DNA of 27,682 nt, taken from the NCBI GenBank assembly GCA_038232935.1, contig JBBSMX010000044.1, forward strand, positions 1 to 27,682. Reading direction: 5' to 3'. A model generated the notes under the pieces. It was not told the DNA's origin and did no database searches. It worked only from the letters and a program-made list of their open reading frames with translations. Source of the DNA: JBBSMX01 sp038232935 (GTDB lineage Bacteria > Bacteroidota > Rhodothermia > Rhodothermales > JANQRZ01). A program made the translations under genes and the position numbers. Shown here piece after piece: positions 1 through 7,803 of the stretch. Position 1 is the first letter of the stretch. Each line of letters opens with the position of its first letter.

Positions 1-112
1 GACGATGGCGGGCGCGGCCGTGCAGTGGGGGGCGGGGCAGACCTCGCCGGCACGAGCGAACTCGGACATGGGAGACCTCGGAAGAGGGAGTCGAAGAGTA
101 CGTCATAGCCCG

Positions 113-846
113 TCAACACACAACTGGGAGACTACCAGGATTTGTGTCGCCCACCATATCCCCCCCACTGGCGCACTCGAACTCCCAGGTGTGGTAGAGC
201 CCGAGGTAGTGCCCGACTTCGTGGACGCCGAGATCGCCCGTGTTCAGCCCCGGAAGCGAGCCCCCCAGCAGCGCGCGGTAGTCCATCACGATGCCTTGCA
301 CGGGGCTGTCCTCGGGGAAGGAGAGCGTTCCAAGACCGGGGACGGTGTAGGGGAAGGGGTACGTCGCCCACGCACGCAGGGGAAACTCGGCCATCTCTGG
401 AGGCCTCGCCGTGTAGATGTTGAGCACGCTGGCGGGGTCTACGCTCAATGCCGTCTTGGCCTGCACCTCCGCCGAGTTGGGATCCGAAGGAGCGTAGTCC
501 ATCCCGAACCACGTGTCGTTGCTCGTCCGGGTGACGCCAATCAGGCGAAACTGGAAACGAGGCTCACTGGATGGGTCCTGTCCGAATATCCCGTTGAGCC
601 ACGCGATCTGGGCTTCGAGAGCAGAGCGGGCGACATCCCCTTCCACCGCCCCACCCGGATGCACGGGCTCCGAGGAGATGACGTGGAAGAGCACGGGGAT
701 TGTGATGGGATCGGTCCCACCCGTGAGCGGGGTAGCGACCCCCGGATCGCCGGCGGTCTGTAAGCCGCAGAACTCCGCTGAGGTCTGGGCTACCGCAGCG
801 CTACTCATCATAATGGCGATGAGCAGGAGAGAGAGAAGCGTGCCAT
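113..846 (-). pseudogene. M43-family (pappalysin-like) secreted zinc metalloprotease, frameshifted at the start and truncated at the end
   Basis: The reading frame contains the metzincin zinc site HEVGHYLGLYH near its end, preceded by a domain typical of family M43 (secreted zinc proteases), so the family call is strong. The N-terminal hydrophobic stretch (LLLIAIMMSSAAVAQ) looks like a signal peptide. The only good ribosome site, AAGGAGG at 853-859, sits 6 nt before an ATG at 846-844. That ATG is out of frame with the protease because of a (TC)5 tract at 827-836. With four TC units the product would begin MARFSLLLIAIMMSS, a normal signal peptide. Otherwise translation needs an upstream non-ATG start (open frame up to 928). 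The protein stops soon after the zinc site (GDTNPGSLPVVC). I found no NxMDY-like Met-turn segment in any frame downstream, so the catalytic domain is incomplete. It could be a relic or an assembly error. The exact function is unknown. Confidence 0.6.
827..836 (-). repeat. (TC)5 dinucleotide tract in the signal-peptide codons of the protease
   Basis: On the plus strand the tract is five GA units. It lies 8 bases into the frame that starts at the ATG of 846-844. Loss of one unit would join that start to the protease frame. Five units is short for a phase-variable tract, so it may be a simple slippage mutation or a sequencing error. Confidence 0.6.
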
Positions 847-852
847 GATGAA

Positions 853-859
853 CCTCCTT
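853..859 (-). promoter_or_regulatory. Strong Shine-Dalgarno site of the broken protease gene
   Basis: The minus strand reads AAGGAGG, then six bases, then ATG at 846-844. This is the best ribosome site seen in the window, where most genes lack a clear one. The ATG reads only 12 codons (MARFSLSCSSPL) before TGA. The site therefore marks the ancestral start and shows that the present protease frame is shifted relative to it. Confidence 0.6.
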
Positions 860-1112
860 GTGAATGTGAAGGAATCGAGCAGAGGTGGGAGCTTCTTTCA
901 CGGTAAGGCCCTGACTCCGTAAAGTCAACCCTCTTCGCCGTCCACACCGCCCTCGGATCGGAATGCTCGATGGACCATCTCGGCATGTATAGTTCGCCGC
1001 GTGACGAGGCGGGACCGGCAGACTACCAAACGGCTTCGCTTACGAACGCGCAGGAGTGGGGGAGCGGGACGACGTGGCGCACCGTGACGGCCTCCGCAAC
1101 CGAGCCCGGCCG

Positions 1113-1499
1113 TCAGACCGCGTCCGGTACGTAGACCTTCACCTCTTCGTAGCGCCGCAGTTGGACGGTGCCGGGCTTCGCGCCGCGCGGCTTCCGCACG
1201 TCGCAGGCGCGGCAGACGCTGACAGTCACTTTCCCCCCCGCCGCCCGCGCCTTCGAGTGAAACGCGGCCAGTTCCGCCGCCCGCTTCACGACGGGGCGCG
1301 GCACCTCGCCCCCGCCCGGATTCCGCACGACGACGTGGCTGCCGGGCATGCCGCCGACGTGGAGCCAGAGATCCTGCGGATCCGCCACGCTGAATGTGAG
1401 CCGGTCGTTGTCGCGGGCGCTCGCGCCGACGAGGATCTCGTAGCCCTCGGCCTCGAAGGTCTGGTAGTCGGCGGTGGGCGGACGTTCGTGACGGGGCAT
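1113..1499 (-). CDS. Stand-alone NFACT RNA-binding domain (NFACT-R / DUF814) protein
   Basis: The 128-residue protein is essentially one NFACT-R domain. This module, at the C-terminal end of RqcH/FbpA/NEMF proteins, binds RNA on obstructed 50S ribosomes. Diagnostic stretches are GYEILVGASARDNDRLTF, DLWLHVGGMPGSHVV and the closing CRACDVRKPRGAKPGTVQL with KVYVP. The long NFACT-N and coiled-coil parts of full RqcH are absent. Short single-domain relatives are, to my knowledge, common in Bacteroidota and are annotated only as NFACT RNA-binding domain proteins. The ATG at 1499 gives a natural start, with no clear Shine-Dalgarno. It lies 47 bp downstream of the SulP gene on the same strand, so cotranscription is possible. 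A role in ribosome quality control or RNA binding is inferred from the family only. Confidence 0.85.
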   Translation of the reverse strand: MPRHERPPTADYQTFEAEGYEILVGASARDNDRLTFSVADPQDLWLHVGGMPGSHVVVRNPGGGEVPRPVVKRAAELAAFHSKARAAGGKVTVSVCRACDVRKPRGAKPGTVQLRRYEEVKVYVPDAV

Positions 1500-1546
1500 G
1501 GAAACGCGCGTTGGATCGGGACTCGAAAACTACAGGGGGCGACGGC

Positions 1547-3073
1547 TCAGTGGCCCATCGCCACGTCGAGCGCGCTGGGCTTGTCGTGGACACCGACCCG
1601 GTCGAGGAGCGTCGCGCTCGCCACGTTGAGGCCGACGACCTCGGCGTGCACGCCGCGCTTGCGGAAGCGCAGTATGGCCTTGTCGATGGCCGCCACGGCC
1701 GAGGCGTCCCACACGTGCCCGTGCGTGAGGTCGATCGTCACGCGGTCCACGTCCTCCTGAAAATCGAAGTGGGCGAGGAAGCCGGTGACGGTGACGAAGA
1801 AGAGGTCGCCGTTGAGCACATAGGTCCGCGTCCGGCCGTCGGCGCTGAGCGCGTCTTCCATGAAGGAGACATCGGCCACCTTCCGCGCGAAGAGGAGCGC
1901 GCTGAGCACGACGCCGACGAACACGCCGATGGCGAGGTCGTGCGTGAAGACGACGGTGCCGACCGTCACGCCCATCACGAGCGTCTCGCTGAACGGCATC
2001 GCGGTCACCTTCAGCGACGACCAGTCGAACGTGCCGATGGAGACCATGAACATCACCGCCACGAGCGCGCCCATCGGGATCAGCACGAGCCAGTCCGCGA
2101 GCACGAGGATGAAGAAGAGCAGGAACGCGCCCGCCGCGAGCGTCGAGAGCCGGCCGCGCCCGCCCGACTTCACGTTGATCACCGACTGCCCGATCATCGC
2201 GCACCCGGCCATCCCGCCGAAGAACCCGGTGATGATGTTGGCGAGGCCCTGCCCGCGCGCCTCCTTGTTCTTGTCGCTCGGCGTGTCGGTCATCTCGTCC
2301 ACGATCGACGCTGTCAGCAGCGACTCGATCAGCCCGACGAGCGACAGCGCAACCGCGACGGGGAAGATGATCCGCAGCGTCTCCAGCGAGAACGGCACGG
2401 CGGGGAGGCTGAAAAACGGCAGCGTCGTCGGGAGCGCGCCCATGTCGCCGACGCGACTCAGCCCGCCGCCGGTCATCAGCGAGACGAGCGTGAGCGCGAC
2501 GATCGCGACGAGCGGCGAGGGCACGGCCGTCGTCAGCCTCGGGAGGAGGTAGATGATGGCGAGCGCGCCCGCGACGACGGCGTACATCATCCATCCGGCC
2601 CCGACGAAGAGCGGGAGCTGGGCTATGAAGATCAGGATCGCGAGCGCATTGACGAAGCCGACCATCACCGGCTTGGGCACGAACTTCATGTACCGGCCGA
2701 GCCGGAACCAGCCAAAGAGGATTTGCAGCACGCCGGTCAGAATCGTCGCGGCGAAGAGGTAGTCGAGCCCGTGGTCACGCACGAGCGTGATCATCAGCAG
2801 CGCCATCGCGCCGGTCGCCGCGGAGATCATGCCCGGCCGCCCGCCGACGAACGCCGTGGTGACGGCGATGCAGAACGAGGCGTAGAGCCCGACCTTCGGA
2901 TCGACGCCGGCGATGATCGAGAAGGCGATGGCCTCGGGGATGAGCGCGAGGGCCACGACGACGCCCGCGAGCAGGTCGCCGCGGACGTTCGAGAACCACT
3001 CCGCTTTGAGGGTTTTGGTGCTGGGGAGCGAGAGGCCGTAGCGGCGGTCGCCGAAGATGAGGCTGATGTTCAA
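1547..3073 (-). CDS. SulP-family (SLC26-like) anion permease with C-terminal STAS domain
   Basis: The 508-residue membrane protein opens with the SulP signature region (DLLAGVVVALALIPEAIAFSIIAGVDPKVGLYASF) and contains about ten or more hydrophobic segments to about residue 400. After these comes a STAS domain (roughly 410-505, with the nucleotide/phosphorylation-loop-like sequence HVWDASAVAAIDKA). Family members move sulfate, bicarbonate or other anions across the inner membrane, usually with Na+ or H+. The substrate cannot be read from sequence. Length is within the usual range for short bacterial SulP proteins. The start ATG at 3073 leaves a 70-nt spacer after a strong intrinsic terminator at 3142-3174. 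The gene must therefore be transcribed from a promoter in that spacer, or be controlled by readthrough of the upstream structured region. Confidence 0.93.
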   Translation of the reverse strand: MNISLIFGDRRYGLSLPSTKTLKAEWFSNVRGDLLAGVVVALALIPEAIAFSIIAGVDPKVGLYASFCIAVTTAFVGGRPGMISAATGAMALLMITLVRDHGLDYLFAATILTGVLQILFGWFRLGRYMKFVPKPVMVGFVNALAILIFIAQLPLFVGAGWMMYAVVAGALAIIYLLPRLTTAVPSPLVAIVALTLVSLMTGGGLSRVGDMGALPTTLPFFSLPAVPFSLETLRIIFPVAVALSLVGLIESLLTASIVDEMTDTPSDKNKEARGQGLANIITGFFGGMAGCAMIGQSVINVKSGGRGRLSTLAAGAFLLFFILVLADWLVLIPMGALVAVMFMVSIGTFDWSSLKVTAMPFSETLVMGVTVGTVVFTHDLAIGVFVGVVLSALLFARKVADVSFMEDALSADGRTRTYVLNGDLFFVTVTGFLAHFDFQEDVDRVTIDLTHGHVWDASAVAAIDKAILRFRKRGVHAEVVGLNVASATLLDRVGVHDKPSALDVAMGH

Positions 3074-3405
3074 AACGATCCTGTGGCTTCAGAGAGGGCA
3101 TCTCCGAGGAGGTGGGGAGCAAGGGGGAATCGCTCGACCCGAAATAAAAAGGACTCGGGCAGCGCCCAAGTCCTGCGTGTAGTGTCAGACTGCGGCAAAT
3201 TACGGGCCGCCACGCTGGGAGTTCGCAGCCCGACTTCCCGAACGGGGCTGGAAGCGCTTCTCTTAACCGAATACGGATGTACGGATGTGCGGGACGTTCG
3301 GCTGCTGCGCAGCGGGCGGCCGAGGATCGCCCGGCCAGCGTCCCGCCTAAGCAGATCCGGGCGGCGGACGCTACGCTCCGTACGATTCCACCCAGCCCTT
3401 CCCCG
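3074..3405. other. 332-bp intergenic region with a structured, possibly transcribed minus-strand segment
   Basis: No protein gene is supported here. On the minus strand the stretch from about 3300 to 3142 contains several nested stems. One is CAGCCC with GGGCTG enclosing a CCCGTTCGGG hairpin, with a competing GGGA with TCCC pairing. A tandem ACATCCGT repeat lies near 3277-3292. The series ends in a perfect intrinsic terminator. It could be the long 3' tail of the GT2 transcript, a small RNA, or a terminator-controlled leader of the SulP gene. I do not recognise a known riboswitch, tRNA, SRP or 6S pattern. Confidence 0.45.
3142..3174 (-). terminator. Intrinsic terminator between the GT2 gene and the SulP gene
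   Basis: On the minus strand AGGACTTGGGC pairs with GCCCGAGTCCT (11 pairs including one G-T) around a 3-base GCT loop. It is followed at once by TTTTTATTT. Its stem and T-tract are textbook. It lies 230 bp beyond the GT2 stop and 70 bp before the SulP start. Confidence 0.85.
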
Positions 3406-4401
3406 TTACGCGCCCGGCTCGACAGTCTCGGCCACACGCGCTTCCGCCCGCGCCGCCGGTACCACCACCTCGCGGAGGTGGACGGTGTCCGTCCGTTCCA
3501 TCTGCGGGCGAACGATCATCTCGCCGAGGAACCCCGCGAGGAAGAGCTGCACGCCGAGGATCACGAGCATAATCCCGAGGAAGAACAGCGGCCGGTTGGC
3601 GATGGGCGTGCCCGTCATCCACCCGATCGAGAGGGAGAGCGAGATGGCGAAGCCGCCGAGGAACGAGAGCATCCCGAGCCCGCCGAAGAAGTGCATCGGC
3701 CGCCGCCCGAACCGCGTCACGAACACGACGGTGATGAGATCGAGGAAGCCGCGGACGAACCGCTCCAGCCCGAACTTCGTCTCGCCGTACTCGCGCTTGT
3801 GGTGCTGCACGACCTGCTCCTCGATCCGGTCGTACCCCTCCCACTTCGCCAGCAGCGGGATGTAGCGGTGGAGCTCGCCGTAAACGCGGACGTGCTTGAC
3901 GACCTCGGCGCGGTACGCCTTCAGCCCGCAGTTGAAATCGTGGAGCGGGATGCCGGAGACGAGGCGGGTGGCACCGTTGAAAAAACGGCTCGGGATCGTC
4001 TTCGAGAGCGGGTCGTGACGCTTCTGCTTCCAGCCGGAGACGAGGTCTGCGCCGCCCTCGAGCCGCTCGATCATCTCGGGGATCTCGGCTGGATCGTCCT
4101 GCAGGTCGGCGTCGAGGGTGACGACGTAGCGGCCCCGCGTCCGCTCGAACCCGACGGCGAGGGCGGCGCTCTTGCCGTAATTCTTCCGCAGCCGGATCCC
4201 GGCGAAGCGCGGGTCCTCGCGGTGCAGCCGCCGGATCACCTCCCACGACCCGTCCGTCGAGCCGTCATCGATCATCCACACCTCGAACGAGCGGCCGGCC
4301 GGGTCGAGGACCGCACGGATGCGGTCGGCGAGCGCCGGCAGCGATTCCGCTTCATCGAGGAGCGGGATCACGAGGGAGAGATGGGGAGCGTGGTCGAGCA
4401 T
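3406..4401 (-). CDS. GT2-family glycosyltransferase of the polyprenyl-phosphate type (GtrB/DPM1-like)
   Basis: The 331-residue protein has an N-terminal GT-A catalytic domain with SLVIPLLDEAESL, the nucleotide-binding IDDGSTDGSWEV (about 42-53), RKNYGKSAALAVGFERTRG and the metal-binding DADLQDDP (about 95-102). Two hydrophobic segments follow at roughly 240-300, the layout of GtrB, ArnC and dolichol-phosphate-sugar synthases. These enzymes transfer a sugar from a nucleotide donor to a lipid phosphate at the cytoplasmic face of the membrane. The product then donates sugars for glycan or lipid decoration. The donor sugar is not predictable. The start ATG at 4401 lies only 5 nt beyond the T-tract of the gyrB terminator, which is unusual. 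The Ala/Glu-rich C-terminal tail (about 310-331) is not conserved in the family as far as I know. Confidence 0.9.
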   Translation of the reverse strand: MLDHAPHLSLVIPLLDEAESLPALADRIRAVLDPAGRSFEVWMIDDGSTDGSWEVIRRLHREDPRFAGIRLRKNYGKSAALAVGFERTRGRYVVTLDADLQDDPAEIPEMIERLEGGADLVSGWKQKRHDPLSKTIPSRFFNGATRLVSGIPLHDFNCGLKAYRAEVVKHVRVYGELHRYIPLLAKWEGYDRIEEQVVQHHKREYGETKFGLERFVRGFLDLITVVFVTRFGRRPMHFFGGLGMLSFLGGFAISLSLSIGWMTGTPIANRPLFFLGIMLVILGVQLFLAGFLGEMIVRPQMERTDTVHLREVVVPAARAEARVAETVEPGA

Positions 4402-4406
4402 GGCTC

Positions 4407-4445
4407 AAAATAAACGCAGGGGCACGACATCGCCGGACCCCTGCG
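4407..4445 (-). terminator. Intrinsic terminator after gyrB, abutting the GT2 start codon
   Basis: The minus strand carries CGCAGGGG and CCCCTGCG (8-bp stem, 15-nt loop) followed by TTTATTTT. The hairpin begins 21 bp after the gyrB stop. The T-tract ends 5 nt before the ATG of the GT2 gene, leaving no room for a separate promoter between them. GT2 expression then depends on readthrough or on a promoter inside the 3' end of gyrB. Confidence 0.75.
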
Positions 4446-4466
4446 AGAGAACGAGCGAGCACGCGG

Positions 4467-6464
4467 TCAGGTGTCGATGGTCGCGTACTTCGCGTTGCGC
4501 TCGATGAACTTGCGGCGCGGCTCCACGGCGTCGCCCATGAGCGTCGAGAACACGCGATCGGCAGCTGCGGCGTCGTCCACCGTCACACGCTGGAGCACGC
4601 GCGTCTCGGGGTCCATCGTCGTAGACCAGAGCTGCTCGGGATTCATCTCGCCGAGGCCTTTGTAGCGCTGCACCGAGACACCGCGATTGCCACCGAAGTC
4701 CGCCATGATCGCCGCCAGTTCGGCGTCGGTCCAGCAGTAATGCTCCTCCTTGCCCTTCTTGGCACGGTAGAGCGGCGGCTGCGCGATGTAGACGAAGCCC
4801 TTCTCAATCAGCGGCCGGAGGTAGCGGTAGACGAGCGTGAGGAGGAGCGTGCGGATGTGCGCGCCATCCACGTCGGCGTCCGTCATCAGGACGATCTTGT
4901 GGTAGCGGAGGTTGTCGGAGTTGAACTCGCCGTCCTCCACGCCCGTCGCGAGGCCGGTGCCGAGCGCCATCACGATGTTCTTGATCTCCTCGTTGTCGAG
5001 GATCTTGTCGAGCCGCGCCTTCTCGACGTTGAGGATCTTGCCGCGCAGCGGGAGAATCGCCTGGAAGTGTCGGTCGCGGGCCTGCTTCGCCGAGCCGCCG
5101 GCAGAGTCGCCCTCGACGAGGAAGACTTCGCTCTCGGCCGGGTCCTTCGAGGCGCAGTCGGCGAGCTTGCCGGGGAGGCCGGCGCCGCCGAAGGCGTTCT
5201 TACGCTGGACGAGTTCGCGGGCCTTGCGGGCGGCGGCGCGGGCCTGCGCCGAGAGCGTCACTTTCTGGATGATCCGCTTTGCATCGTTCGGGTGGTCGTC
5301 CAGCCACTCCGCCAGCTTCTCGCCGACGAGGCTCTCGACGGCCCCCTGCACTTCGGAGTTGCCGAGCTTCGTCTTCGTCTGCCCCTCGAACTGCGGTTCC
5401 TGCACCTTCACGCTGAGGACGGCTGTCAGCCCCTCGCGGAAGTCGTCGCCGGAGAGGTCGATCTTGACGTTTTTGAGCAGGCCGTTCTTGTCGGCGTAGG
5501 TCTTGAGCGTGCGTGTGAGGGCGCGGCGGAAGCCGGAGATATGCGTGCCGCCTTCGTGCGTGTTGATGTTGTTGACGAACGAGAGCACGTTCTCGGTGTA
5601 GGCCGCGTTGTAGCGCATCGCGAGCTCGATCGGCGTGTCGCCGTTGTCGCCCTCGATGTAGATCGTGTTCTCGAGGATGGGCTCGCGGGTTTCGTCGAGG
5701 TACTCGACGAACTCTTTCAGCCCGCCGTCGGAGTGGTACGTCTCGGTACGAAGCTCCTCGTCGTCCTCCCGCTTGTCCTCGATGGTGATCGTGAGGCCGC
5801 GGTTGAGGTAGGCGAGCTCGCGCATCCGGTCCGAGAGCGTCTCGAAGCGGTATTCCCTCGCGAGGAAGATCGAGTCGTCGGGCCAGAAGTGGACGTGGGT
5901 GCCGGTCTCCTCGTCGGGCTCCATCGGGCGGAGCTTCTGCAGTTCGGTAACGGGCGTACCGCGCTCGTAGGTCTGCTGCCAGACGAAGCCCTCGCGCCGG
6001 ATCGTGACGGTGAGCGTGTTCGAGAGCGCGTTGACACAACTCACGCCAACGCCGTGGAGGCCGCCGGAGACCTTGTACGTGTCCTTGTCGAACTTGCCGC
6101 CCGCGTGCAGCACCGTCATCACGACCTCGACGGCGGGGCGGTTCTCCTTTTTGTGGATGCCGACGGGGATGCCACGGCCATTGTCACAGACGGAGATCGA
6201 GTTGTCCTCATGGATCGTCACCTCGACGTGATCGCAGTACCCCGCGAGCGCCTCGTCGATGGAGTTGTCGACGACCTCGTAGACAAGGTGATGGAGCCCG
6301 CGCACGCCCACGTCACCGATGTACATCGCGGGGCGTTTGCGGACGGCTTCGAGTCCTTCGAGGACCTGGATATTGTCGGCTTCGTACTGGCCCGCCTCGC
6401 GGACGGAGACCGGCACACGGACCTCCTCATCGTGACCGTTCAGGCTCAGCATTTCGTCTGCCAT
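4467..6464 (-). CDS. gyrB: DNA gyrase subunit B
   Basis: The 665-residue protein is a complete type IIA topoisomerase B subunit, which hydrolyses ATP to drive negative supercoiling with GyrA. Visible motifs in order: the GHKL ATPase region (MYIGDVGVRGLHHLVYEVVDNSIDEAL, then DNGRGIP near 95), the transducer QTK loop (QTKTKLGN), the TOPRIM glutamate and surroundings EGDSAGGSAKQ (about 449-459), DADVDGAHI (about 527-535), and the C-terminal QRYKGLGEMNPEQLW with the Tyr-Lys-Gly-Leu-Gly signature. Length and the lack of the ~165-residue insertion seen in enterobacterial GyrB are normal for this group. ParE is the alternative, but the N-terminal and KGLGEMNPEQLW regions favour GyrB. The start ATG has a weak GAGGA site 3 nt upstream. 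A strong terminator follows. Confidence 0.95.
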   Translation of the reverse strand: MADEMLSLNGHDEEVRVPVSVREAGQYEADNIQVLEGLEAVRKRPAMYIGDVGVRGLHHLVYEVVDNSIDEALAGYCDHVEVTIHEDNSISVCDNGRGIPVGIHKKENRPAVEVVMTVLHAGGKFDKDTYKVSGGLHGVGVSCVNALSNTLTVTIRREGFVWQQTYERGTPVTELQKLRPMEPDEETGTHVHFWPDDSIFLAREYRFETLSDRMRELAYLNRGLTITIEDKREDDEELRTETYHSDGGLKEFVEYLDETREPILENTIYIEGDNGDTPIELAMRYNAAYTENVLSFVNNINTHEGGTHISGFRRALTRTLKTYADKNGLLKNVKIDLSGDDFREGLTAVLSVKVQEPQFEGQTKTKLGNSEVQGAVESLVGEKLAEWLDDHPNDAKRIIQKVTLSAQARAAARKARELVQRKNAFGGAGLPGKLADCASKDPAESEVFLVEGDSAGGSAKQARDRHFQAILPLRGKILNVEKARLDKILDNEEIKNIVMALGTGLATGVEDGEFNSDNLRYHKIVLMTDADVDGAHIRTLLLTLVYRYLRPLIEKGFVYIAQPPLYRAKKGKEEHYCWTDAELAAIMADFGGNRGVSVQRYKGLGEMNPEQLWSTTMDPETRVLQRVTVDDAAAADRVFSTLMGDAVEPRRKFIERNAKYATIDT

Positions 6465-6575
6465 ACATCCTCAGAATCAGGTGGTTCGTTTCGTCGCGCG
6501 GCGCTGCTGGAATCCCGCCCCACGTTCCTAAAATAGCGTTTTTGTGGATCTCCCTTCACACGCTGCACGGCGGGA

Positions 6576-7061
6576 TTAGTTCGGCGTTCCGAGCGCCTTT
6601 GCCAACCCTTCGAAGAAGCTCGCGGTGCGCTCGATCCAGAGTGTCAGCACCCGGTCGAAGCCGCTGCCGGCGGCGACGGCGAGGCGCTCGGCCTCCTGCT
6701 GTCGCATCCGGGCTTCTTCGACGAGCGCTTCGGGCACCGCCGGGTACAGGCTCAGCAACCGTTGGTGGACGATGTGTAGCTCGCGGGCGAGGTGGGCCAG
6801 CGTCAGCCGGTTCTCGAACGCCTGCACGAACGCCGTCCGCTCATCTCGGTCTATGATGAGGCTGACGCGGAGGCGGGAGAGCAGGCCCCGCAGCGACGGC
6901 AGCGCCGCCCGAAGATACGCCCGGACCGGCTGCGAGTCCTCCTGCCCGGAGGGGTCGCGCCCGGCCCGCCGCTCGGCCATCGCGCGGCGCACATCGGACG
7001 CCGTGCGGAGCGTCGAGAGCAGCACCATCGCGTGAAGCTGGTTGGAGGTAGAATCAGGCAT
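6576..7061 (-). CDS. Unknown helical protein upstream of gyrB
   Basis: I do not recognise this 161-residue protein. It is rich in Leu, Ala, Arg and Glu and predicted by eye to be almost entirely alpha-helical. It shows no signal peptide or membrane segment. The region from about 25 to 60 is Arg/Glu/Gln-rich (AMAERRAGRDPSGQEDSQ) and probably a flexible link. The rest contains amphipathic helices such as LPSLRGLLSRLRVSLII and ENRLTLAHLARELHIVHQRL. I chose the ATG at 7061 rather than the in-frame TTG four codons upstream. It stands alone between the strong terminator of the CBS gene (11 bp upstream of its start) and gyrB (111 bp downstream), so it and gyrB may share a promoter. Codon usage is like its neighbours, which supports it as a real gene. 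Confidence 0.7.
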   Translation of the reverse strand: MPDSTSNQLHAMVLLSTLRTASDVRRAMAERRAGRDPSGQEDSQPVRAYLRAALPSLRGLLSRLRVSLIIDRDERTAFVQAFENRLTLAHLARELHIVHQRLLSLYPAVPEALVEEARMRQQEAERLAVAAGSGFDRVLTLWIERTASFFEGLAKALGTPN

Positions 7062-7071
7062 GGCTACGGGC

Positions 7072-7106
7072 AAAAAAAGTAGGGGCGACCGGCCGGTCGC
7101 CCCTAC
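7072..7106 (-). terminator. Very strong intrinsic terminator after the CBS-ACT gene
   Basis: On the minus strand GTAGGGGCGACCGG is followed directly by its exact reverse complement (28-bp perfect palindrome, in practice a 12-bp stem with a CCGG-type loop). Seven T residues follow. It starts 22 bp after the CBS-ACT stop codon and insulates the gyrB-side genes from it. Confidence 0.92.
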
Positions 7107-7128
7107 GGCAGATCGGGAGGCACAGCCG

Positions 7129-7803
7129 CTAGACTTCGAGGTAGCGCATGAACTCCTGCACGCGCAGCGAGAGGTCGTCCTCGGTCTCGTCCTCGTTGAA
7201 GACAGCCGCGACGTGGTAGCCGCGGTGCTCCAGCAGGTAGCGGATGCGCGAGGTGTCCGTCACGTTCAGCTTGAGCGTGACGCGCATGAAGGTCGGATCG
7301 CCACCGGAGTCGTGTGCATTCTGCGCGGTGACAGCGAGCGCTTTCGCGCCGCTCTGCTCGACGAGGTGGGCGAGTTGCGTCAGCGAGTAATCCCGCGCTG
7401 TCACGTCGAGTACGAGGATGGCACCGGCCCTTCCCGTGGATAACATCGCCGCGAATTCCTCGAAGAGCGAGCGGAGGCGGATGAGGCCGAGGTACACTCC
7501 ATCGGAATCGACGATAGGCAGCACGCTGAGGCGGTGGATCACCAACAGGTTGGCCGCCTCGAACACGTGTACATCCGGTCCCACGCTGATGGCACCGAGC
7601 CCGGCGACGGCACTCAGAGGATCGCCCAGCGCCGTCAGCTCCAGCACTTCGTCTTCGGAGATGAGCGCGACGAGCCGGCCATCCTCGTCCACCACGGGCA
7701 GGTGCTTCACGTCGATATCGACGAAGCGGTAGATCGCGTGCCCGACGGTATCGGTCGGCGCGAGCGGCTCGATGTCGAGGTTGATATGGTGCTGGACGGT
7801 CAT
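7129..7803 (-). CDS. Tandem CBS-domain protein with C-terminal ACT-like domain (AcuB-like)
   Basis: The 224-residue soluble protein has two CBS motifs. The first is about 7-60 (VGHAIYRFVDIDVKHLPVVDEDGRLVALISEDEVLE), the second about 70-125 (VFEAANLLVIHRLSVLPIVDSDGVYLGLI). A C-terminal region of about 130-205 with alternating strands and helices (GAILVLDVTARDYSLTQLAHLVEQSGAKAL, then TRIRYLLEHRGYHV-like end) resembles an ACT domain. CBS pairs bind adenosyl ligands such as AMP, ATP or SAM, and ACT domains often bind small metabolites, so a ligand-sensing role is likely. No enzyme domain is attached and the target is unknown. The start at MTVQHHINLD (ATG 7803) was preferred over an upstream start at 7866 that would add 21 unconserved-looking residues. 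Confidence 0.85.
   Translation of the reverse strand: MTVQHHINLDIEPLAPTDTVGHAIYRFVDIDVKHLPVVDEDGRLVALISEDEVLELTALGDPLSAVAGLGAISVGPDVHVFEAANLLVIHRLSVLPIVDSDGVYLGLIRLRSLFEEFAAMLSTGRAGAILVLDVTARDYSLTQLAHLVEQSGAKALAVTAQNAHDSGGDPTFMRVTLKLNVTDTSRIRYLLEHRGYHVAAVFNEDETEDDLSLRVQEFMRYLEV

Noticed and set aside
1..69. A minus-strand ATG at 69 opens a frame to the left edge (MSEFARAGEVCPAPHC...), with GAGGT five bases upstream.
   Set aside because: Only 23 codons are visible and they match nothing recognisable. It may be a real gene start, but it cannot be supported from the window.
1511..3865. A 784-codon plus-strand open frame rich in Arg, Glu, His and Asp.
   Set aside because: It is the antisense shadow of the SulP and NFACT-R genes, which have clear family motifs. 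The composition is that of a GC-rich mirror frame.
4740..6536. A 598-codon plus-strand open frame opposite gyrB.
   Set aside because: It is antisense to gyrB, with low-complexity composition and no domain. Such frames arise from GC-biased third positions.
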